NCBI GenBank assembly: GCA_051306365.1
Contig: JBPPNC010000064.1
Coordinates: 1-17,089, forward strand
Direction: 5' to 3'
Source: Svornostia sp051306365
GTDB lineage: Bacteria > Actinomycetota > Thermoleophilia > Solirubrobacterales > Solirubrobacteraceae
DNA length: 17,089 nt
The translations under genes were made by a program, and so were the position numbers. Below the pieces are notes generated by a model. That model did no database searches, had not been told where the DNA came from, and saw nothing but the letters and a program-made list of their open reading frames with translations. Positions 15,307-17,089 of the stretch are shown in pieces; within the stretch, counting starts at the first letter, position 1; each line of letters opens with the position of its first letter.

Positions 15307-15335
15307 GGTTGTGCACAATGTAGTTGCCCACAACC
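15307..15335 (+). promoter_or_regulatory. Putative OhrR/MarR-type operator ahead of the DoxX-OhrR operon
   Basis: An AT-richer island with nested symmetry. Outer arms GGTTGTG (15307-15313) and CACAACC (15329-15335) enclose TTGTGCACAA (15309-15318) and GTTG-CCCA-CAAC (15323-15334). The segment ACAATGTAGTTGC (15315-15327) matches the known OhrR consensus ACAATTAAATTGT at 9 of 13 positions. It lies 13-41 bases before the chosen GTG of the DoxX-like gene, whose downstream partner is an OhrR-type regulator, so autoregulation is likely. Confidence 0.5.
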
Positions 15336-15347
15336 GGAAGGCCCATC

Positions 15348-15785
15348 GTGCCCGACACCTCCCCGCGCCCCAGCCGTGTGCGCGCGATCGCCCAAGCCGC
15401 ACTCGGTCTCTTTCTCGTGACGGCGGGAACGGGCCACATGACCTTTCAGCGCGAGGAGTTCCAGGCGCAGGTCCCGCCGTGGGTTCCGGTCGATCCAGAC
15501 GTCGTCGTCCTGGCATCGGGTGTCGTGGAACTCGCCCTCGGCGGCGCGCTGCTCACGGCGCGGAAGCAGCCGCGGCGCGCGATCGTGGGAGCGACCACGG
15601 CGGCGTTCTTCGTCGCGGTCTTCCCGGGCAACATCGCCCAGTACACGGGCCAGGTCGATGCCTTCGGGCTGGACAGCGACCTCAAGCGCGCGCTGCGCCT
15701 CCCCTTCCAGCCGGTGCTCATCGCCTGGGCGCTGGCGTCGACTGAGGCGCTGCGCACGCTGCGGTCGGGCGCACGGGACGACTGA
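15348..15785 (+). CDS. DoxX-like small integral membrane protein
   Basis: A 145-residue protein with four predicted membrane segments. These are around AIAQAALGLFLVTAGTGH, VVVLASGVVELALGGALL, AIVGATTAAFFVAVFPGNI and FQPVLIAWALAS. The order and the FPGNIAQY and RLPFQP motifs fit the DoxX family, whose members are poorly characterised and sometimes linked to redox stress or thiosulfate:quinone oxidoreductase. I chose the GTG at 15348, preceded by GGAAGG with good spacing, over a TTG at 15324 lying inside the operator. Its TGA overlaps the ATG of the OhrR-like gene, so both are co-translated and probably repressed by that regulator. Confidence 0.75.
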   Translation: MPDTSPRPSRVRAIAQAALGLFLVTAGTGHMTFQREEFQAQVPPWVPVDPDVVVLASGVVELALGGALLTARKQPRRAIVGATTAAFFVAVFPGNIAQYTGQVDAFGLDSDLKRALRLPFQPVLIAWALASTEALRTLRSGARDD

Positions 15786-16225
15786 TGGCGGCCACCCCGG
15801 TGGAGGACCCGCTGGCGCTGGACCGACAGGTCTGCTTCGCGCTCTACGCCGCATCCCGCGCGGTAACCGCGGCCTACCGGCCGCTGCTCGAACCGCTCGG
15901 CCTCACCTATCCCCAGTACCTCGTGATGCTCGTCCTCTGGGAGCGCGGCCCGCTGCCGGTGCGCGAGATCGGCGACGCGCTGCGCCTGGACTCCGGGACG
16001 CTGTCGCCGCTGCTCAAGCGGCTGGAGACAGCGGGGCTCGTCACGCGGGAACGGTCGCCCGAGGACGAGCGACAGGTGGTCGTCGACCTGACCGCGGACG
16101 GCCGTTCGCTGCGTGCGCGGGCGGTCGACGTGCCGGCGCGGATCGTCGAAGCGGCGCGGATCGATCCCGAGACGCTCGCGCTCATCCGGCGGGCGTGCGA
16201 CGCGCTCATCACGTCGTCGGGCTGA
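15785..16225 (+). CDS. OhrR-type MarR-family transcriptional regulator (organic peroxide sensor)
   Basis: A 146-residue winged helix repressor closely resembling Bacillus OhrR. The N-terminal LDRQVCFALYAASR contains the peroxide-reactive Cys (C17). The Tyr residues that tune it are present at Y31 and Y42 (LTYPQY). The recognition region LDSGTLSPLLKRLE and the wing RSPEDERQVVV are typical. A second Cys, C138 near the C-terminus (RRACDAL), might act as the resolving Cys, as in 2-Cys OhrR of Xanthomonas. Oxidation of C17 normally releases the operator. No ohr peroxidase gene is in the window; the likely target is the upstream DoxX-like gene, with which it overlaps by one base. It converges on the queG fragment, overlapping its end by 17 bases. 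Confidence 0.85.
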   Translation: MAATPVEDPLALDRQVCFALYAASRAVTAAYRPLLEPLGLTYPQYLVMLVLWERGPLPVREIGDALRLDSGTLSPLLKRLETAGLVTRERSPEDERQVVVDLTADGRSLRARAVDVPARIVEAARIDPETLALIRRACDALITSSG

Positions 16226-16620
16226 CGGCCCCCATCGCCGCGCGCGCCTCAGCGGCCACCATGGCGTCGGCATCGGCAACCAGCCGGCCGGTGGCGTCGA
16301 TGTCACCGAGCCGAACGAGCGCGTGCGCGGCGGTTGCGCGGACGATCGGGTCGACGTCGGCAGCGGCGAGCCGGACCAGCCCGAGCCGGTCGGGATCGCC
16401 GGAGTTCGCGAGCACGATGACGGCGTTGCGTGCCATGCGGGACCGTCCTGCCCGCTCGAAGGCGCTGCCGGCGAACGTGCGCTCGAACGCGTGGCCGTCG
16501 GCGTGGGCGGAGAAGAACCGCCGCAGATCCGGGTGGGCGAGATCGGCGTCGGGCACGTACCCGGCCCATGCGTACTGGTCCTTGCCGTTCCACGGGCAGA
16601 CCGTCTGGCAGACGTCGCAG
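16209..16620 (-). pseudogene. queG: C-terminal fragment of epoxyqueuosine reductase, cut by an IS remnant
   Basis: A reading frame of 136 codons beginning abruptly at CDVCQTVCPWN, the second [4Fe-4S] ligand motif of QueG. HEAT-like helical repeats follow (RMARNAVIVLANSG, then VRATAAHALVRLG) and a normal stop. Intact QueG is about 340-380 residues and reduces epoxyqueuosine to queuosine in tRNA using cobalamin and two iron-sulfur clusters. The N-terminal two thirds, including the cobalamin domain, is absent. Immediately upstream the frame enters IS-end sequence and meets a TGA after about 11 codons. The fragment is therefore non-functional as QueG. An ATG inside (16556) could express only the HEAT part, which I consider unlikely. 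Confidence 0.75.
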
Positions 16621-16865
16621 TGAGCTATCCCGGTTTGACGGAGACTCTTGGATCAGGTTTCCCTCGTGATGATGATGGAGGGGGATTCGTCTCGTCCAGG
16701 TCGTCTCAGAGTCTCATACTCGGCCGGTGGGACGTAGCCGAGTGATGAGTGCAGCCTGCTGTGGTTGTACCGGCCGACCCATTCGACGGTCGCGAGTTCG
16801 AGCTGCGACCGTGTTTGCCAGAACGCGTCGCCGGTGCTGCCGAGCGATATACCGACCTGGACCAG
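16621..16865 (-). mobile_element. Remnant of an IS3-family insertion sequence
   Basis: One terminus is visible, starting with TGAGCTATCCCGG at 16621 and continuing into GTTTGACGGAGACTC. This resembles terminal repeats of IS3-family elements in high-GC bacteria (typically TGAACCGCCCCGG...), with substitutions. Next to it is the end of an IS3 OrfB. The other terminus is not found before the DUF433 gene, so the copy is truncated. It abuts queG directly, so this end is the original insertion point. A direct target duplication cannot be checked because the partner end is missing. Confidence 0.65.
16653..16865 (-). pseudogene. Decayed IS3-family transposase (OrfB) C-terminus
   Basis: About 70 codons match the end of IS3 OrfB: QVGISLGSTGDAF, then WQTRSQLELATVEWVGRYNH, then SRLHSSLGYVPPAEYE. 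In intact transposases roughly 20-25 residues containing the catalytic Glu of the DDE triad lie between GDAFDNA and the Trp-x-Thr motif. Here GDAF joins directly to WQTR at about 16820, so that block is deleted in frame. Upstream of about 16865 the frame no longer resembles a transposase. Not functional. Confidence 0.7.
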
Positions 16866-16998
16866 GAACGTCAGCGCAGCGTGGCACCTCAATCGAGGAT
16901 CGAGGCGCTCGAACGGAGCGGAACTCCACCCACGTGATCTGTCCGCCGCGGGCCGTGCCCCCGTCCACGAGATGCCCCGTCGGGCGTATCCTGGGGCC
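16866..16998. other. Degraded sequence between IS remnant and DUF433 gene
   Basis: No recognisable transposase similarity in any frame and no credible gene; probably eroded IS sequence plus the promoter of the DUF433 gene. Confidence 0.4.
16987..16992 (+). promoter_or_regulatory. -10 box for a leaderless DUF433 transcript
   Basis: TATCCT lies six bases before the ATG at 16999, placing transcription start on the start codon itself. The gene has no ribosome binding site, which agrees with leaderless expression, common in actinobacteria. The -35 region is weak (GTCCAC at 16963-16968). Confidence 0.4.
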
Positions 16999-17089
16999 AT
17001 GGCCCTGACCGACCGCATCACCGTCGATCCCGGCGTCGTGCACGGCCGCCCCGCCGTGCGGGGCACCCGCGTGAGGGTCAGCGACGTCC
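16999..17089 (+). CDS. DUF433-family protein, N-terminus (runs off the window)
   Basis: Thirty codons are visible, beginning MALTDRITVDPGVVHG and continuing RPAVRGTRVRVSDV. This is the hallmark start of DUF433 proteins (DRI-x-V-x-P-x-x-x-x-G-x-P-x-IRGTR-x-x-V). They are small helical DNA-binding-like proteins of about 75 residues, usually encoded directly before a DUF5615 PIN-like gene and regarded as antitoxins. The expected toxin would lie just right of the window. The gene is partial here only because the window ends. Confidence 0.75.
   Translation, partial: MALTDRITVDPGVVHGRPAVRGTRVRVSDV

Noticed and set aside
1..17089. CRISPR array
   Set aside because: No regularly spaced direct repeats; the GCATCGGAT boxes are irregular in spacing and orientation.

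Overview
The window is about 70% GC with strongly G/C-biased third codon positions. It carries an OhrR-type MarR regulator, a long-chain-alcohol-oxidase-like GMC enzyme and a PECR-like SDR. This suggests a high-GC actinobacterium, perhaps of the Solirubrobacterales/Thermoleophilia type; the class is a guess, since no taxonomic marker gene is present.

Left part (1 to about 6980) looks like one end of an integrated mobile element. From left to right it holds an operon of unknown genes (169 aa, a previously hidden 42 aa ORF and 268 aa), followed by a small frame-disrupted ORF. Next comes a convergent single-polypeptide Type IIL (MmeI-like) restriction-modification enzyme, then a tyrosine integrase preceded by its excisionase-like wHTH protein. 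Between the excisionase gene and the tRNAs is a non-coding stretch of repeated GCATCGGAT-type boxes. The element abuts the 3' end of tRNA-Pro(GGG), a classic integrase target. The far attachment site is not in the window.

Middle part (about 6980-11800) looks like ordinary chromosome. It holds tRNA-Gly(TCC) and tRNA-Pro(GGG) in tandem, a PECR-like SDR, a secreted clan-A glycoside-hydrolase-like protein and tRNA-Trp(CCA). A tightly coupled three-gene operon follows: zinc-ribbon/J-domain protein, single-pass membrane protein and SGNH hydrolase. Divergent from it is a 53 aa ORF with one predicted membrane helix.

Right part (about 11840-16225) is a plus-strand run. A GMC alcohol oxidase and an aldehyde dehydrogenase could together take a fatty alcohol to the acid. 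After a GC-rich palindrome comes a DoxX-like membrane protein translationally coupled to an OhrR-type peroxide sensor. An OhrR-like operator sits just ahead of DoxX. Peroxide from the oxidase could be a signal for OhrR, but that is inference.

Right edge (16209-17089): the C-terminal fragment of a queG (epoxyqueuosine reductase) gene is cut exactly at the terminus of a decayed IS3-family remnant, whose transposase has an internal deletion. The start of a DUF433 (antitoxin-like) gene runs off the end.
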